A stretch of 64,000 nucleotides of DNA from Caldimonas caldifontis (GTDB lineage Bacteria > Pseudomonadota > Gammaproteobacteria > Burkholderiales > Burkholderiaceae_C): the NCBI RefSeq assembly GCF_002930615.1, contig NZ_PSNX01000003.1, forward strand, positions 62,001-126,000, written 5' to 3'. How positions within the stretch are numbered: the stretch's first letter is position 1; every line of letters begins with the position of its first letter. The notes beneath the pieces were generated by a model, which saw only the letters and a list, made by a program, of their open reading frames with translations, searched no databases and was not told the DNA's origin. Made by a program: the position numbers and the translations under genes. Shown piece by piece: positions 9,244 through 19,964 of this stretch.

Positions 9244-10023
9244 TCACATGCGGAAATGCTCGCCGAGATAGACCTTTCGCACGTCGGCGTTCTCGACGAT
9301 CTCGGCAGGGGTGCCCTGGGCCAGGACCCGGCCCTCGCTGATGATGTAGGCGTGGTCGCAGATGCCCAGGGTCTCGCGCACGTTGTGGTCGGTGATGAGC
9401 ACCCCGATGCCGCGCGACTTGAGGAAGCTGATGATGCGCTGGATCTCGATCACGGCGATCGGATCGACGCCGGCGAAGGGCTCGTCCAGCAGAATGAAAC
9501 GCGGCTGCGTGGCCAGGGCGCGCGCGATCTCCACGCGACGCCGCTCGCCGCCAGACAAGGCCGGGGCCGGCGAGTGGCGCAGCTTTTCGATCGACAGGTC
9601 GCCCAGCAGCTGGTCGAGCTGGCGCGTGAGGCTGGCTTCGTCCAGCGGACGGCCCTGGGCGTCGCGCTGCAGTTCGAGCACGGCGCGGATGTTGTCCTCC
9701 ACCGTGAGCTTGCGGAAGATCGAGGCCTCCTGCGGCAGGTAGCTCAGGCCCAGGCGCGAGCGTTCGTGGATGGGCCGGCGCTCGACGCGCTGGCCATCGA
9801 TGCGGATCTCGCCAGCATCCACGGGCACCAGGCCCACGATCATGTAGAAGCTCGTGGTCTTGCCGGCGCCGTTGGGGCCCAGCAGGCCCACCACCTCACC
9901 GCTTTTCACCGACAGGCGCACGTCCTTGACCACCTGACGCGCCCCGTAGCGCTTCTGCAGGCCCGACACCTCCAGGCGGCTGCCGGCACTGTCCGGCCTG
10001 TCCTTCACCCCAGGCAACGTCAA
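9244..10023 (-). CDS. lptB: LPS export ABC transporter ATPase LptB
   Basis: This 259-residue cytoplasmic ATPase powers extraction of lipopolysaccharide from the inner membrane with LptFG. Walker A GPNGAGKTTS is near residue 45, the Q-loop stretch SYLPQEASIFRKLTVEDNI is diagnostic for LptB, and the signature LSGGERRRVEIARAL and FILLDEPFAGVDP follow. The C-terminal YLGEHFRM is typical. About 17 extra N-terminal residues precede the fold start. It overlaps lptA by four bases and rpoN follows, the conserved lptA-lptB-rpoN order. Confidence 0.97.
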   Translation of the reverse strand: MTLPGVKDRPDSAGSRLEVSGLQKRYGARQVVKDVRLSVKSGEVVGLLGPNGAGKTTSFYMIVGLVPVDAGEIRIDGQRVERRPIHERSRLGLSYLPQEASIFRKLTVEDNIRAVLELQRDAQGRPLDEASLTRQLDQLLGDLSIEKLRHSPAPALSGGERRRVEIARALATQPRFILLDEPFAGVDPIAVIEIQRIISFLKSRGIGVLITDHNVRETLGICDHAYIISEGRVLAQGTPAEIVENADVRKVYLGEHFRM

Positions 10024-10586
10024 CGTGTGCCTCCGCGGCTGCTGGCCGGCGCCGGCGTCAGGACCCCGCGCACCCGGCCGTCGGGGCTGCCCTCGCCCCC
10101 CCCTTGCACGGTGAAGGTCTCGGCCGTGTTGTCCCAGGTGATGGTCTGGCCCTGGATCTCGTCGGCCAGGTCGTTGCCGCGCAGCCGACGGATCATGGCA
10201 TTGCCGCTCAGCCGCACCGTGTCGGTGCGGCTGTCGTAGTCGATGCGCGCGGCCCGGCCTTCGACATGCTCATCGACGCCTTCACGCTTTTGCCGGAAGT
10301 AGGCGGGCTCGCCCGTCCCGGTGGCCTGGGCGCTGTGGTGGCCTTCTGCCGACTGACGCACCTCCACGCGCTCGGCCCGCAGCAGGAGCGAGCCCTTGGT
10401 GATCTCGACCCGCCCGGTCAGGACATTGACCCGCCGCGCGTCGTCATAGCGCAGGGCATCGGCGGTGAAGCGCAGGGGCTGGTCCCGGTCCGCCCGCTCG
10501 GCGCCTGCCGGGCCCGCCGCAACGGCCAACCCCCACAGGCTGGCGCAGACCGCCAGGCGGACGGTGGAGGAACAAAACGGGCTCAT
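10020..10586 (-). CDS. lptA: Lipopolysaccharide transport periplasmic protein LptA
   Basis: This 188-residue periplasmic protein bridges inner and outer membranes in LPS export. It has an N-terminal signal peptide (hydrophobic LAVCASLWGLAVAAGPAGA, cleavage near residue 30) and an OstA-like beta-jellyroll with DALRYDDARRVNVLTG and repeated GRVEITKG-type strands. The C-terminal tail is Gly/Arg-rich. Its start codon directly abuts a nested inverted repeat and has no purine-rich ribosome binding site. The genes usually upstream, kdsC and lptC, are not here; dsbA is upstream instead, on the same strand, 101 bases away. Confidence 0.93.
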   Translation of the reverse strand: MSPFCSSTVRLAVCASLWGLAVAAGPAGAERADRDQPLRFTADALRYDDARRVNVLTGRVEITKGSLLLRAERVEVRQSAEGHHSAQATGTGEPAYFRQKREGVDEHVEGRAARIDYDSRTDTVRLSGNAMIRRLRGNDLADEIQGQTITWDNTAETFTVQGGGEGSPDGRVRGVLTPAPASSRGGTR

Positions 10587-10619
10587 TGCGGCATGAAACT
10601 TGCAGTTTGCCGCATTCTA
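10587..10619 (-). promoter_or_regulatory. lptA: lptA leader: nested inverted repeat with -10 candidate
   Basis: Read on the plus strand, TGCGGC (10587-10592) pairs with GCCGCA (10609-10614). Inside it, AAACT (10596-10600) pairs with AGTTT (10604-10608) across a three-base loop, leaving a three-base bulge. The outer arm touches the lptA start codon. On the minus strand TAGAAT at 10619-10614 is a good -10 match, which would place the start site inside the repeat; no convincing -35 is visible. The site may be an operator or an RNA hairpin that limits initiation. Both roles are inference. Confidence 0.45.
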
Positions 10620-10687
10620 GCCCAGCGCGGCTGCCTGAGGGAGGGCCACCGAGCATTTTTCATGCCGAGCCAGCGCCCGGCAGACGA

Positions 10688-11323
10688 TTACTTGCCGGCG
10701 CGGGCCTGGGCGATCAGGAAGTCGGCCACCTGCAGCGAACGCTCCAACGAGCCGGCCAGCGCCCCCGAGGTGTAGTAGCGGCCATTCACGCCGATGGCGG
10801 GCACGCCATCGATCTTGTAGGCCTCGGCCGTCTGTTTGGCCTGACGGGTCTTGGTCTGCACGCCGAAGGAGTTGTAGGCCTCCAGGAACTTGGCACGGTC
10901 CCCCCCGTGGCGGGCGACGAAATCGGCCATCGCTTCGGGCTTGTTCAGGGGGTTGCGCTCCACGTGCACCGCATGGAACACGCGCTTGTGCATCTTCTCG
11001 AGTTCGCCCATGGCTTCCAGCGCGTAGTACAGACGCTGATGGACCGTGAATTCGTCGCGGAAGGCCACCGGCACGCGGCGGAAGCTCACGTCAGCGGGCA
11101 ACCTGGCCGCCCAGGGCTCGATCACCGGCTGGAAACGGTTGCAGTGCGGGCAGCCGTACCAGAAGAACTCGACCACCTCGACCTTGCCATTGGCACCGCC
11201 AGCCAGCGGCTGGCGCAGCACCACGTAGTCCTTGCCGGCTGCCGGGGCCTGGGCCCAGGCGGCGGGCAGGGCGAGCCCGGCCAGCGTGGCGGTCAGTCCG
11301 GTGGCAAATGCGCGTCGTTTCAT
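10688..11323 (-). CDS. dsbA: Thiol:disulfide interchange protein DsbA
   Basis: This 211-residue periplasmic oxidase introduces disulfide bonds into exported proteins. A signal peptide (MKRRAFATGLTATLAGLALP, cleaved after AWA near residue 24) precedes a thioredoxin fold with the active site FFWYGCPHCNRFQP, Cys near residues 57 and 60. The cis-Pro motif is in DGVPAIGVNGRYY. The helical insertion expected for DsbA is present. AAAGGA lies upstream of the ATG. It sits in a minus-strand run after argS and the SPOR gene, upstream of lptA. Confidence 0.95.
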   Translation of the reverse strand: MKRRAFATGLTATLAGLALPAAWAQAPAAGKDYVVLRQPLAGGANGKVEVVEFFWYGCPHCNRFQPVIEPWAARLPADVSFRRVPVAFRDEFTVHQRLYYALEAMGELEKMHKRVFHAVHVERNPLNKPEAMADFVARHGGDRAKFLEAYNSFGVQTKTRQAKQTAEAYKIDGVPAIGVNGRYYTSGALAGSLERSLQVADFLIAQARAGK

Positions 11324-11423
11324 GAATGTTGTCCTTTCGTCTGCACGTGTGTAACGCCTGACAGATGGATCAGGCCGACACCGTGAAGTTCAGCCGCCGG
11401 TCTGCTGCCGTGCGACGTTCGTC

Positions 11424-12026
11424 TCAGCGCTGGGCGCGCACCAGGGCCGCGTCGATGCCCTGGCTGCTGAGCTGGGTCTGGGCCCGGTCGGCCTCGGCCT
11501 GGGTGTCGTAGGGGCCCAGACGCACACGGTAGACCGTGCGCCCGCTCTGTTCCAGCTCGGTCACGCGGGCGGTGAGCCCCATCATGGCCAGGCGGGCGCG
11601 CTGTTGCTCGGCATCGGCCGCGCGGGTGTAGGCCCCGGCCTGCACGAAGTAGATCAGGCTCGGCGGCGCCGTGGGAGAGGCGCCGGGCGTGACAGCGCCA
11701 GAAAGGATGGCGGCTGGGTCGCGCGCGGGTGCCGTGCCCTGGCGCAAGCCGGGCGGCACGTCAGGCAAGGCCCCGCCGGCGGCCGGCGCGGTGGGCGCAG
11801 AAGCGCCAGCGGCCGGGCTGCCGCGCCCTTGCAGCGGTGCATTCGGGTTCCAGTTGCGGTTGCGCTCGGCCTCGGCCGCCTCCTGCTCTGCCGAGCGGGC
11901 CGGCACCTTGTTGACGAAGGGGACCGGCACCTTGGTGACGTACAGCGCCACCGCCAGCGCCACGGCCAGGCCGATGAGCACGCCCACCACCAGACCCAGG
12001 GCAAAACCGCCGCGTTGCTTTTTCAT
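11424..12026 (-). CDS. SPOR-domain membrane protein (FtsN-like)
   Basis: This 200-residue single-pass inner-membrane protein likely binds denuded septal peptidoglycan. Residues 1-7 are positively charged, a hydrophobic helix (FALGLVVGVLIGLAVALAVA) follows at about 8-30, then a Pro/Ala-rich periplasmic linker of roughly 90 residues, then a SPOR domain at about 125-198 with YFVQAGAYTRAADAEQQRARL and VYRVRLGPYDTQAEADRA. The layout matches FtsN-like proteins of Burkholderiales, which often lie next to argS. It follows argS by 58 bases. A division role is inferred from the domain. Confidence 0.88.
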   Translation of the reverse strand: MKKQRGGFALGLVVGVLIGLAVALAVALYVTKVPVPFVNKVPARSAEQEAAEAERNRNWNPNAPLQGRGSPAAGASAPTAPAAGGALPDVPPGLRQGTAPARDPAAILSGAVTPGASPTAPPSLIYFVQAGAYTRAADAEQQRARLAMMGLTARVTELEQSGRTVYRVRLGPYDTQAEADRAQTQLSSQGIDAALVRAQR

Positions 12027-12084
12027 CCGACATTCAATCCTTGCAGGAGGGCCTGGTCCATTGTGGCGCAGACCGACCCGGAGT

Positions 12085-13770
12085 TCACATCTTGGCCGGC
12101 GCGCTCACGCCCAGCACGGCCAGGCCGTTGTGCAGCACCTGGCGCGTGGCCACGAGCAGCGCCACGCGGGCGCGCGCGAGTTCGGCATCATCCACGAGGA
12201 AGCGCTCGGCTGCGTAGTAGGCATGGAAGGCGCTCGCCACGTCGCGCAGGTAGAAGGCCACGTCGTGGGGCGCGAGGTCACGCGCAGCAGCCGACAGCAT
12301 GCCCGGGTACTCCGCCAGCTTGAGCATCAGCGCCGCCTCGGCCGGCATCACCAGGCGGCCCAGATCGGCCCGGGGCAGCAGGTCGAGGTCGCCGCCGTGC
12401 TGGCTGCGCCACTGCTCGACCACCGAGCAGATGCGCGCATGGGCGTACTGCACGTAGTACACCGGGTTCTCGTCGTTCTGCTTGAGCGCCAGGTCCACGT
12501 CGAAGGTGAACTCGGTGTCAGCCTTGCGGCTGATCAGGAAAAAGCGCACCGCATCGCGGCTGGTCCAGTCGATGAGGTCGCGCAGGGTCACGTAGGAACC
12601 GGCACGCTTGGAGATCTTCACCTCCTCGCCGCCCTTCATGACCGTGACCATCTTGTGCAGCACGTAGTCGGGGTAGCCCACTGGAATGCCCACGCCGGCA
12701 GCCTGCAGACCAGCGCGCACGCGCGCGATGGTGCCGTGATGATCGGTGCCCTGGATGTTGATGACCCGGGTGTAGCCACGCTCCCACTTGGTGATGTGGT
12801 AGGCCACGTCGGGCACGAAGTAGGTGTAGCTGCCATCGGACTTGCGCATGACGCGGTCCTTGTCGTCACCGTATTCGGTGGTGCGCAGCCACAGCGCGCC
12901 GTCCTGCTCGAAGGTCTTGCCGGCCTCCACCAGGCGCTGCACGGTGCGTTCGACCCGCCCGCTCGTGTAGAGGCTCGACTCCAGGTAGTAGTGGTCGAAC
13001 TTCACACCGAAGGCCTGCAGGTCCAGGTCCTGCTCGTGGCGCAGGTAGGCCACCGCGAACTGGCGGATGCCGTCGAGGTCGTCCGGGTCGCCCGAGGCGG
13101 TGAACTCGCGGTCGTCGGCCTTGACGGTCTTCTTCGCCAGGAAGTCGGCCGCGATGTCGGCGATGTACTCGCCGTTGTAGGCCGACTCGGGCCAGCCGGC
13201 GTCGCCAGGCTTGAGGCCCTTGATGCGGCATTGCGTGGACTCCGCCAGCGTCTGGATCTGCACGCCGGCGTCGTTGTAATAGAACTCGCGCGTGACCTGG
13301 TCGCCCTGCGTCTCGAAGAGACGACAGATCGCATCGCCCAGCGCGGCCTGGCGGCCGTGACCCACGTGCAGCGGCCCGGTGGGGTTGGCTGAGACGAATT
13401 CCACCATCACGTGCCGGCCAGTGGCGGCCTGGCGGCCGTAGGCCTCACCGCTGGCGAGGATGTCGGCCACCACGGCCTGCTTGGCCGCGGGCTTGAGGCG
13501 CAGGTTGATGAAGCCGGGCCCGGCGATCTCCAGGCTGTCCACCCAGCGCGCGAAACCTTCGCGCTGTTGCAGGCCCGCCACCAGGGCTTGCGCGAGTTCA
13601 CGTGGGTTTTTCTTCAGGGGCCTGGCCAGTTGCATCGCCGCCGTGATGGCGAGGTCGCCATGCGACGCCTGCTTGGGGCTTTCAAACGTGGCTGCCGGGG
13701 CCAGCTCGGGTGCGAGCGCCGCCAGCTCGGCGGCGAGGTCATCCAGGAGTTCTTGCTTGGCGCGGATCAT
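12085..13770 (-). CDS. argS: Arginyl-tRNA synthetase
   Basis: This 561-residue class I aminoacyl-tRNA synthetase charges tRNA-Arg. The HIGH motif appears as HVGH in [13 protein letters not shown] near residue 134, and the KMSK equivalent is KISKR near residue 384. The C-terminal anticodon-binding DALR domain ends the protein ([20 protein letters not shown]). Length is normal. It heads the minus-strand run argS-SPOR-dsbA and is divergent from the kinase gene, 95 bases apart. Confidence 0.97.
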   Translation of the reverse strand: MIRAKQELLDDLAAELAALAPELAPAATFESPKQASHGDLAITAAMQLARPLKKNPRELAQALVAGLQQREGFARWVDSLEIAGPGFINLRLKPAAKQAVVADILASGEAYGRQAATGRHVMVEFVSANPTGPLHVGHGRQAALGDAICRLFETQGDQVTREFYYNDAGVQIQTLAESTQCRIKGLKPGDAGWPESAYNGEYIADIAADFLAKKTVKADDREFTASGDPDDLDGIRQFAVAYLRHEQDLDLQAFGVKFDHYYLESSLYTSGRVERTVQRLVEAGKTFEQDGALWLRTTEYGDDKDRVMRKSDGSYTYFVPDVAYHITKWERGYTRVINIQGTDHHGTIARVRAGLQAAGVGIPVGYPDYVLHKMVTVMKGGEEVKISKRAGSYVTLRDLIDWTSRDAVRFFLISRKADTEFTFDVDLALKQNDENPVYYVQYAHARICSVVEQWRSQHGGDLDLLPRADLGRLVMPAEAALMLKLAEYPGMLSAAARDLAPHDVAFYLRDVASAFHAYYAAERFLVDDAELARARVALLVATRQVLHNGLAVLGVSAPAKM

Positions 13771-13865
13771 TCCCGGATTCTACGTTTTGGCCTCGTCACA
13801 CCTCGATACACCTGACGTGACACCGGCTTGCGCGGGGGGCGCCGCAGTGAAATGATGCGCTGACC

Positions 13866-15227
<1,362 letters not shown>

Positions 15228-15272
15228 AGCGCCTCGTCCACCTCATCGAGGGGCTGCCTCGGGCAGGATCGA

Positions 15273-15728
15273 TCAGCGGGTCCAGATGCCACGTGCGAGC
15301 AGGGTGCCCGCCAGCGGCAGCAGCAACAGCACATGGGCCTGGATCATGACCCAGCGGCGCGCCTGGCGCACCTCGCCTTCCGAGGGGAGCCCCTGCCCGG
15401 CAGCCAACGCCGCGCGCCAGCGGCGGTAGGCCCGCGCCGGCGGGAGGGCCATCAGGCCGATGACGATGAACACCGTGAGCTTCAGGTGCAGCAGCGGCTG
15501 GCTCCAGGTCCAGTCCCAGCCCTTGGCGCCCCACCAGGCCCGTGCCAGGCCGGTGGCCAGCACGGTGAGGGCGGCGATGTCGGTGAGGCGGTCCAGACGA
15601 CCCAGGCGGTGCACCACCGCCTCGTTCATCCACTCCACGCGGCACAGTGCCGCCTGGCTGGTCATGAACACGACGAGGCCGAGGATGGCACCGATGTGGG
15701 CGTAGGCCAGCAGGGCTTCCAGCAGCAT
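15273..15728 (-). CDS. DUF2214 family membrane protein
   Basis: This 151-residue protein has four predicted membrane helices: about 1-25 (LLEALLAYAHIGAILGLVVF), 45-65, 80-98 and 125-147. Charged loops such as CRVEWMNEAVVHRLGRLDRL match DUF2214. The ATG at 15728 is chosen because GGAGA lies just upstream. It begins two bases after the stop of the LysR regulator, so the two are one transcriptional unit. No function is established for the family; the histidine at the end of the first helix (AHIGA) could be a ligand, which is speculation. Confidence 0.78.
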   Translation of the reverse strand: MLLEALLAYAHIGAILGLVVFMTSQAALCRVEWMNEAVVHRLGRLDRLTDIAALTVLATGLARAWWGAKGWDWTWSQPLLHLKLTVFIVIGLMALPPARAYRRWRAALAAGQGLPSEGEVRQARRWVMIQAHVLLLLPLAGTLLARGIWTR

Positions 15729-15730
15729 CG

Positions 15731-16666
15731 TCAGGTCTCCTTCGAAGGGGTGGTCGGCGCAGGCGAGGTCCAGTAGGCCGCATCGCCATAGGTGTGCTTG
15801 AGGAAGTCGATCCACAGGCGCACGCGCAGCGGCAGGTGCTTGCGCTGAGCGAACACCGCGTAGATGCCATTGGGGGGCGCGGCGAAATCGTCGAGCACGC
15901 TCACCAGGCGGCCGGCGGCGATGTCGCCTTCCACCTCCCAGGTGGAGCGCCAGGCCAGGCCGAGGCCGGCCAGGCACCAGTCGTGCAACACCTGGCCATC
16001 GGAGCAGTCCACGCGCGAGGGCGGCCGCACATGGGTCAGTTCACCGTCCACCGTGAAGGCCCAGCCCCGCGTCTGGCTGGCGTCGGAGCTCAGCGTCAGG
16101 CAGTCGTGCTGGCTCAGCTCGGACGGATGCTGCGGCGCCGGACGGCGCTTGAGGTAGGCCGGCGAGGCCACGCACAGCCGCCGGTTGTCGGCCAGGCGCA
16201 GGCTCACCAGGCTGGAGTCGGGCAGATCGCCCACGCGCACGGCGCAATCGAAGCCCTCGTTGACGATGTCCACCACCCGGTCGGACAGGTTCAGCGACAG
16301 CGAGACTTCCGGATGCAGGCCCAGGAAGCGTGGCACCAGCGGCGCGACGTGGCGGCGGCCGAAGCCGGCCGGCGCGGTGATGCGCAGGTGGCCGCTGGCC
16401 TTCACGCCGCCGGCCGAGACGCTGGCTTCGGCATTGGCCAGGTCGGTGAGCAGGCGCTGGCAGTCCTCGAGGAAGGCGCTGCCTTCGTGGGTGAGGGTGA
16501 TGCGCCGGGTGGTGCGCACCAGCAGCTTCACCCCCAGCCGCGCCTCCAGCGCGTCGATGCGCCGGCCGATCACCGCCGGCGCCACGCCTTCGAGGTTGGC
16601 GGCGGCCGTCAGGCTGCCTTTCAGGGCCACCTGGGTGAAGGATTCGAGCTGCTTGAGCTTGTCCAT
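15731..16666 (-). CDS. LysR-family transcriptional regulator
   Basis: This 311-residue DNA-binding regulator has an N-terminal winged helix-turn-helix (LKQLESFTQVALKGSLTAAA, about residues 4-60) and a LysR effector-binding domain of the CrgA/DmlR-like group (residues 90-300). I chose the ATG at 16666 (MDKLKQ); an upstream GTG at 16714 would add 16 unlikely residues and lies inside the promoter. It is divergent from malate synthase G with 166 bases between starts, so it may regulate glcB as well as itself. The DUF2214 gene follows. Its effector is unknown. Confidence 0.88.
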   Translation of the reverse strand: MDKLKQLESFTQVALKGSLTAAANLEGVAPAVIGRRIDALEARLGVKLLVRTTRRITLTHEGSAFLEDCQRLLTDLANAEASVSAGGVKASGHLRITAPAGFGRRHVAPLVPRFLGLHPEVSLSLNLSDRVVDIVNEGFDCAVRVGDLPDSSLVSLRLADNRRLCVASPAYLKRRPAPQHPSELSQHDCLTLSSDASQTRGWAFTVDGELTHVRPPSRVDCSDGQVLHDWCLAGLGLAWRSTWEVEGDIAAGRLVSVLDDFAAPPNGIYAVFAQRKHLPLRVRLWIDFLKHTYGDAAYWTSPAPTTPSKET

Positions 16667-16692
16667 ACAGGGGTGCTTCCGGGTTTCGCCGC

Positions 16693-16721
16693 AGATTACG
16701 ACCCAAAAAGTCAAAGATCAA
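16693..16721 (-). promoter_or_regulatory. Sigma-70-type promoter for the LysR gene
   Basis: On the minus strand TTGATC (16721-16716) and TAATCT (16698-16693) are separated by exactly 17 bases. This would start transcription about 20 bases before the LysR start codon. It lies in the shared LysR/glcB control region, next to several AT-rich patches that could be regulator sites. Confidence 0.5.
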
Positions 16722-16775
16722 GCGCCATGTTTGGGATTAATCATGGGCCATGGTTTGAATAAAGTGTGGCTCAAA

Positions 16776-16790
16776 GGCCCTGAAAGGGCC
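16776..16790 (+). promoter_or_regulatory. glcB: Small hairpin in the glcB leader
   Basis: GGCCCT and AGGGCC form a perfect 6-base-pair stem with a GAA loop, ending 42 bases before the glcB start. An AT-rich stretch just upstream (TTTGAATAAAG, 16754-16764) may hold the -10 element. A role in message stability or regulation is possible but unproven. Confidence 0.3.
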
Positions 16791-16832
16791 GCGCCTTCCC
16801 CTGCATCTGCCCATTGAGCAAGGACACGACCC

Positions 16833-19013
16833 ATGAGCAACCGCATCACCGTCCACCGACTGCAAGTCGCCCACGAGCTCCACCGCTTCATTGAAGATCA
16901 GGTTTTGCCCGCCACCGGCGTGAACAGCAGCACCTTCTGGGCCGGCTTCGACGCCATCGTGCACGACCTGGCCCCCAGGAACGTCGCCCTGCTGGCCGAA
17001 CGCGACCGCCTGCAGGCCGAACTCGACGCCTGGCACGCCGCCCACCCCGGCCCCATCACCGACATGCCGGCTTACCGCGCCTTCCTGGAGAAGATCGGCT
17101 ACCTGGTGCCCCCGCCCCGGAACGTGCAGGCGACCACCGCCAACGTGGATGCCGAGCTGGCCTTGCAGGCTGGCCCGCAGCTCGTGGTGCCCATCCTGAA
17201 TGCCCGCTACGCGCTCAACGCCGCGAATGCCCGCTGGGGCTCGCTCTATGACGCCCTGTACGGCACCGACGCCATCCCCGAGACCGACGGCGCCGAAAAG
17301 GGCAGCGGCTACAACCCCGTGCGCGGCGCCAAGGTCATTGCCTACGCCCGCAACGTGCTCGACCAGGCCGTCCCGCTGGCCAGCGGCTCGCACAAGGACG
17401 CCATGGCCTACCAGGTCGAAGGCGGCCAGCTGCGCGTCACGCTGCGCAACGGCAGCACCGGCCTGAAGGATCCAACCCAGTTCGTGGGCTACCAGGGTGA
17501 GCCGGCCGCGCCCAGCAGCGTGCTGCTGAAGCACCACGGCCTGCACCTCGACATCCGCATCGACCGCAGCAAGGGCATCGGTGCCACCGACCCGGCCGGC
17601 GTGGCCGACGTGGTGCTGGAGGCTGCGCTGTCCACCATCCTCGACCTGGAAGACTCGGTGGCCGCCGTGGATGCCGCCGACAAGGTGGCCGGCTACCGCA
17701 ACTGGCTGGGCATCCTCGACGGCACGCTCACCGAAGAAGTGAGCAAGGGCGGCAAGACCTTCACGCGCGGCCTCAACCCCGACCGCCACTACACCGGCGC
17801 CAACGGCCAGCCGCTGACACTGCACGGCCGCTCGCTGATGTTCCTGCGCAACGTGGGCCACCTGATGACCAACCCCGCCATCCTCTACGACGGCGGCAAG
17901 GAGATCCCGGAAGGCATCCTCGATGCGGTGGTGACCACGACCATCGCGCTGGTGGACCTCAAGCGCCGCACCAATTCGCGCACCGGCAGCGTCTACATCG
18001 TCAAGCCCAAGATGCACGGCCCGGCCGAGGTGGCGTTTGCCGCCGAGCTGTTCGGGCGTGTGGAGCAGCTGCTGGGCCTGCCCGACAGCACCGTGAAGCT
18101 GGGCATCATGGACGAGGAGCGCCGCACCAGCGTGAACCTGAAGGCCTGCATTGCCGCGGCCGCCAGCCGCGTGGCCTTCATCAACACCGGCTTCCTCGAC
18201 CGCACCGGCGACGAGATGCACACCGCCATGCGCGCCGGCCCCATGCTACGCAAGGGCGACATGAAGACCACCAAGTGGATCGCCGCTTACGAGCGCAACA
18301 ACGTGCTGGTGGGCCTGAAGTGCGGCCTGCGCGGACGCGCCCAGATCGGCAAGGGCATGTGGGCCATGCCCGACCTGATGGCTGCCATGCTCGAGCAGAA
18401 GATCGCCCACCCCAAGGCGGGCGCCAACACCGCCTGGGTGCCCTCGCCCACGGCCGCCACGCTGCACGCCCTGCACTACCACCAGGTGGACGTGGCCGCG
18501 GTCCAGCGCGAGCTGGAGAAGATCGATGCCGACGCCGAACGCGACGCCATCCTGAACGACCTGCTGCAGGTGCCGGTGGCCCCGGCCCCGAACTGGTCGG
18601 ACGCCGAGAAGCAGCAGGAACTCGACAACAACGTGCAGGGCATCCTGGGCTATGTGGTGCGCTGGATCGACCAGGGTGTGGGCTGCTCCAAGGTGCCCGA
18701 CATCCACAACGTGGGCCTGATGGAAGACCGCGCGACGCTGCGCATCTCCAGCCAGCACATCGCCAACTGGCTGCTGCACGGCGTGGTGAGCGAGGCCCAG
18801 GTGCGCGCCACCTTCGAGCGCATGGCCGCCGTGGTGGACCAGCAGAACGCCGGCGATCCGCTCTACCAGAAGATGTCGGGTCGCTTCAGCACCTCAGCGG
18901 CCTTCCAGGCCGCGCTGGACCTGGTCTTCAAGGGCGTCGAGCAGCCCAGCGGCTACACCGAGCCGCTGCTGCACGCCTGGCGCCTGAAGGTGAAAGCCGC
19001 TCAGTCCAGCTGA
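16833..19013 (+). CDS. glcB: Malate synthase G
   Basis: This 726-residue enzyme condenses glyoxylate and acetyl-CoA to malate and coenzyme A, in the glyoxylate bypass or glycolate use. Size and sequence match isoform G rather than the shorter isoform A. Visible features are [19 protein letters not shown] with the active-site Arg, the [14 protein letters not shown] stretch and the long [17 protein letters not shown] segment. AAGGA precedes the ATG. A LysR regulator is divergent. No glycolate oxidase or isocitrate lyase gene is in the window. Its 3' end overlaps the convergent HIT gene by 13 bases. Confidence 0.97.
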   Translation: MSNRITVHRLQVAHELHRFIEDQVLPATGVNSSTFWAGFDAIVHDLAPRNVALLAERDRLQAELDAWHAAHPGPITDMPAYRAFLEKIGYLVPPPRNVQATTANVDAELALQAGPQLVVPILNARYALNAANARWGSLYDALYGTDAIPETDGAEKGSGYNPVRGAKVIAYARNVLDQAVPLASGSHKDAMAYQVEGGQLRVTLRNGSTGLKDPTQFVGYQGEPAAPSSVLLKHHGLHLDIRIDRSKGIGATDPAGVADVVLEAALSTILDLEDSVAAVDAADKVAGYRNWLGILDGTLTEEVSKGGKTFTRGLNPDRHYTGANGQPLTLHGRSLMFLRNVGHLMTNPAILYDGGKEIPEGILDAVVTTTIALVDLKRRTNSRTGSVYIVKPKMHGPAEVAFAAELFGRVEQLLGLPDSTVKLGIMDEERRTSVNLKACIAAAASRVAFINTGFLDRTGDEMHTAMRAGPMLRKGDMKTTKWIAAYERNNVLVGLKCGLRGRAQIGKGMWAMPDLMAAMLEQKIAHPKAGANTAWVPSPTAATLHALHYHQVDVAAVQRELEKIDADAERDAILNDLLQVPVAPAPNWSDAEKQQELDNNVQGILGYVVRWIDQGVGCSKVPDIHNVGLMEDRATLRISSQHIANWLLHGVVSEAQVRATFERMAAVVDQQNAGDPLYQKMSGRFSTSAAFQAALDLVFKGVEQPSGYTEPLLHAWRLKVKAAQSS

Positions 19014-19411
19014 AGCTTCGCCGCGAGCTCGCGCAGCCGCTCGATCCCGGGCTCCTTGCGCGGCCAGACCAGCCCCACGCCGTCGCCCTCGTGGCGCGGC
19101 AGTACATGCAGGTGCAGGTGGGGCACGGTCTGCCAGCCGGCCGGCTTGTTGGCCTGCAGCACCGTGATGCCCGCCGGCTGGAAGGCCGCCTGCACCGCGC
19201 GGGCGATGCGGCGGGCCGCGCGCATCAGCGCGGCGGCCTCATCTTCGGTGCAGTCCAGCAGGGTCTCGCAGGGCCGCTTGGTGGCCACGATCACGTGGCC
19301 GTCGTTGACCTGGCCGGCATCCATGAAGGCAAAGACCAGGTCGTCTTCATAGACCTTGGCACAGGGCCATTCGCCCGACAGCAGGCGTTGGAAGACGGTG
19401 GGGGCGGTCAT
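19001..19411 (-). CDS. HIT family nucleotide-binding hydrolase
   Basis: This 136-residue histidine-triad protein hydrolyses or transfers nucleotides on small phosphoramidate or dinucleoside substrates. The triad HLHLHVLP is near residue 97, preceded by [12 protein letters not shown]. The start MTAPTVF at 19411 fits the family N-terminus; an extension to 19579 has no similarity. It is convergent with glcB and follows the DksA-like gene on the same strand by 53 bases. The physiological substrate is unknown. Confidence 0.88.
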   Translation of the reverse strand: MTAPTVFQRLLSGEWPCAKVYEDDLVFAFMDAGQVNDGHVIVATKRPCETLLDCTEDEAAALMRAARRIARAVQAAFQPAGITVLQANKPAGWQTVPHLHLHVLPRHEGDGVGLVWPRKEPGIERLRELAAKLQLD

Positions 19412-19464
19412 GGGCGGGTCTCCTCGTCGGTCAAAGCCCCGATGATGGCGCACCCCGCCAGGGT

Positions 19465-19848
19465 TCAGCGAGCGGGCGGACCCGATCCTTCCCGCGCGCC
19501 CTGGCAGCTCACGCAGCGCCGCGCGGCCGGGTTGAGCCGCAGGCGGTCGAAGGGGATGGTCGCACTGCAGTCCTCGCAAAGACCGTAGTCATCATCGCCC
19601 ACGCGCTCCAGCGCATGCGTCACCTCGCGCAGTTCGATCTGCTCCAGGTCGGTCAGCGCCTGATCGACCTCGCGGTCGGACGCGCGGGCGGGGGCGTCGT
19701 CATCGTCCTGGGTCAGCACCTGGCGCGCGTGGTCCACGCGGGAGCGCCCCTCTTGATGAAGATCGCGCTGGCGCAACAGATCCTGCAGACGCAGGCGCAG
19801 GGTGTTTTCCAGCATCGCGCGCTGTCCGGCCGTCAGATGGTGGCTCAT
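19465..19848 (-). CDS. TraR/DksA family zinc-finger protein
   Basis: This 127-residue protein has an N-terminal helical part (QRAMLENTLRLRLQDLLRQRD) suggesting the coiled-coil that enters the polymerase secondary channel, and a C4 zinc finger with CEDC near residue 90 and CVSC near residue 112. It is shorter than true DksA (about 150) and lacks its N-terminal extension, so it is probably a DksA paralogue. The ATG at 19848 is preceded by AAAAGGAG. An acidic DDDDAPARASDREVDQAL stretch covers the expected coiled-coil tip, where DksA has its catalytic acidic residues. Confidence 0.85.
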   Translation of the reverse strand: MSHHLTAGQRAMLENTLRLRLQDLLRQRDLHQEGRSRVDHARQVLTQDDDDAPARASDREVDQALTDLEQIELREVTHALERVGDDDYGLCEDCSATIPFDRLRLNPAARRCVSCQGAREGSGPPAR

Positions 19849-19964
19849 GGGAGGCTCCTTTTCACCTTCACATCGTCGCACCCGAGCAGGTCGCCGATCT
19901 TGATATCGCGCAAGACCGGCCGACGGCACAATCACTGGATCGTGAGCTTTTGCAGGATCCACGC

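Noticed and set aside
16742-16752. CATGG-G-CCATG palindrome as a LysR operator
   Set aside because: It lacks the T-N11-A pattern of LysR boxes and is too short to support alone.
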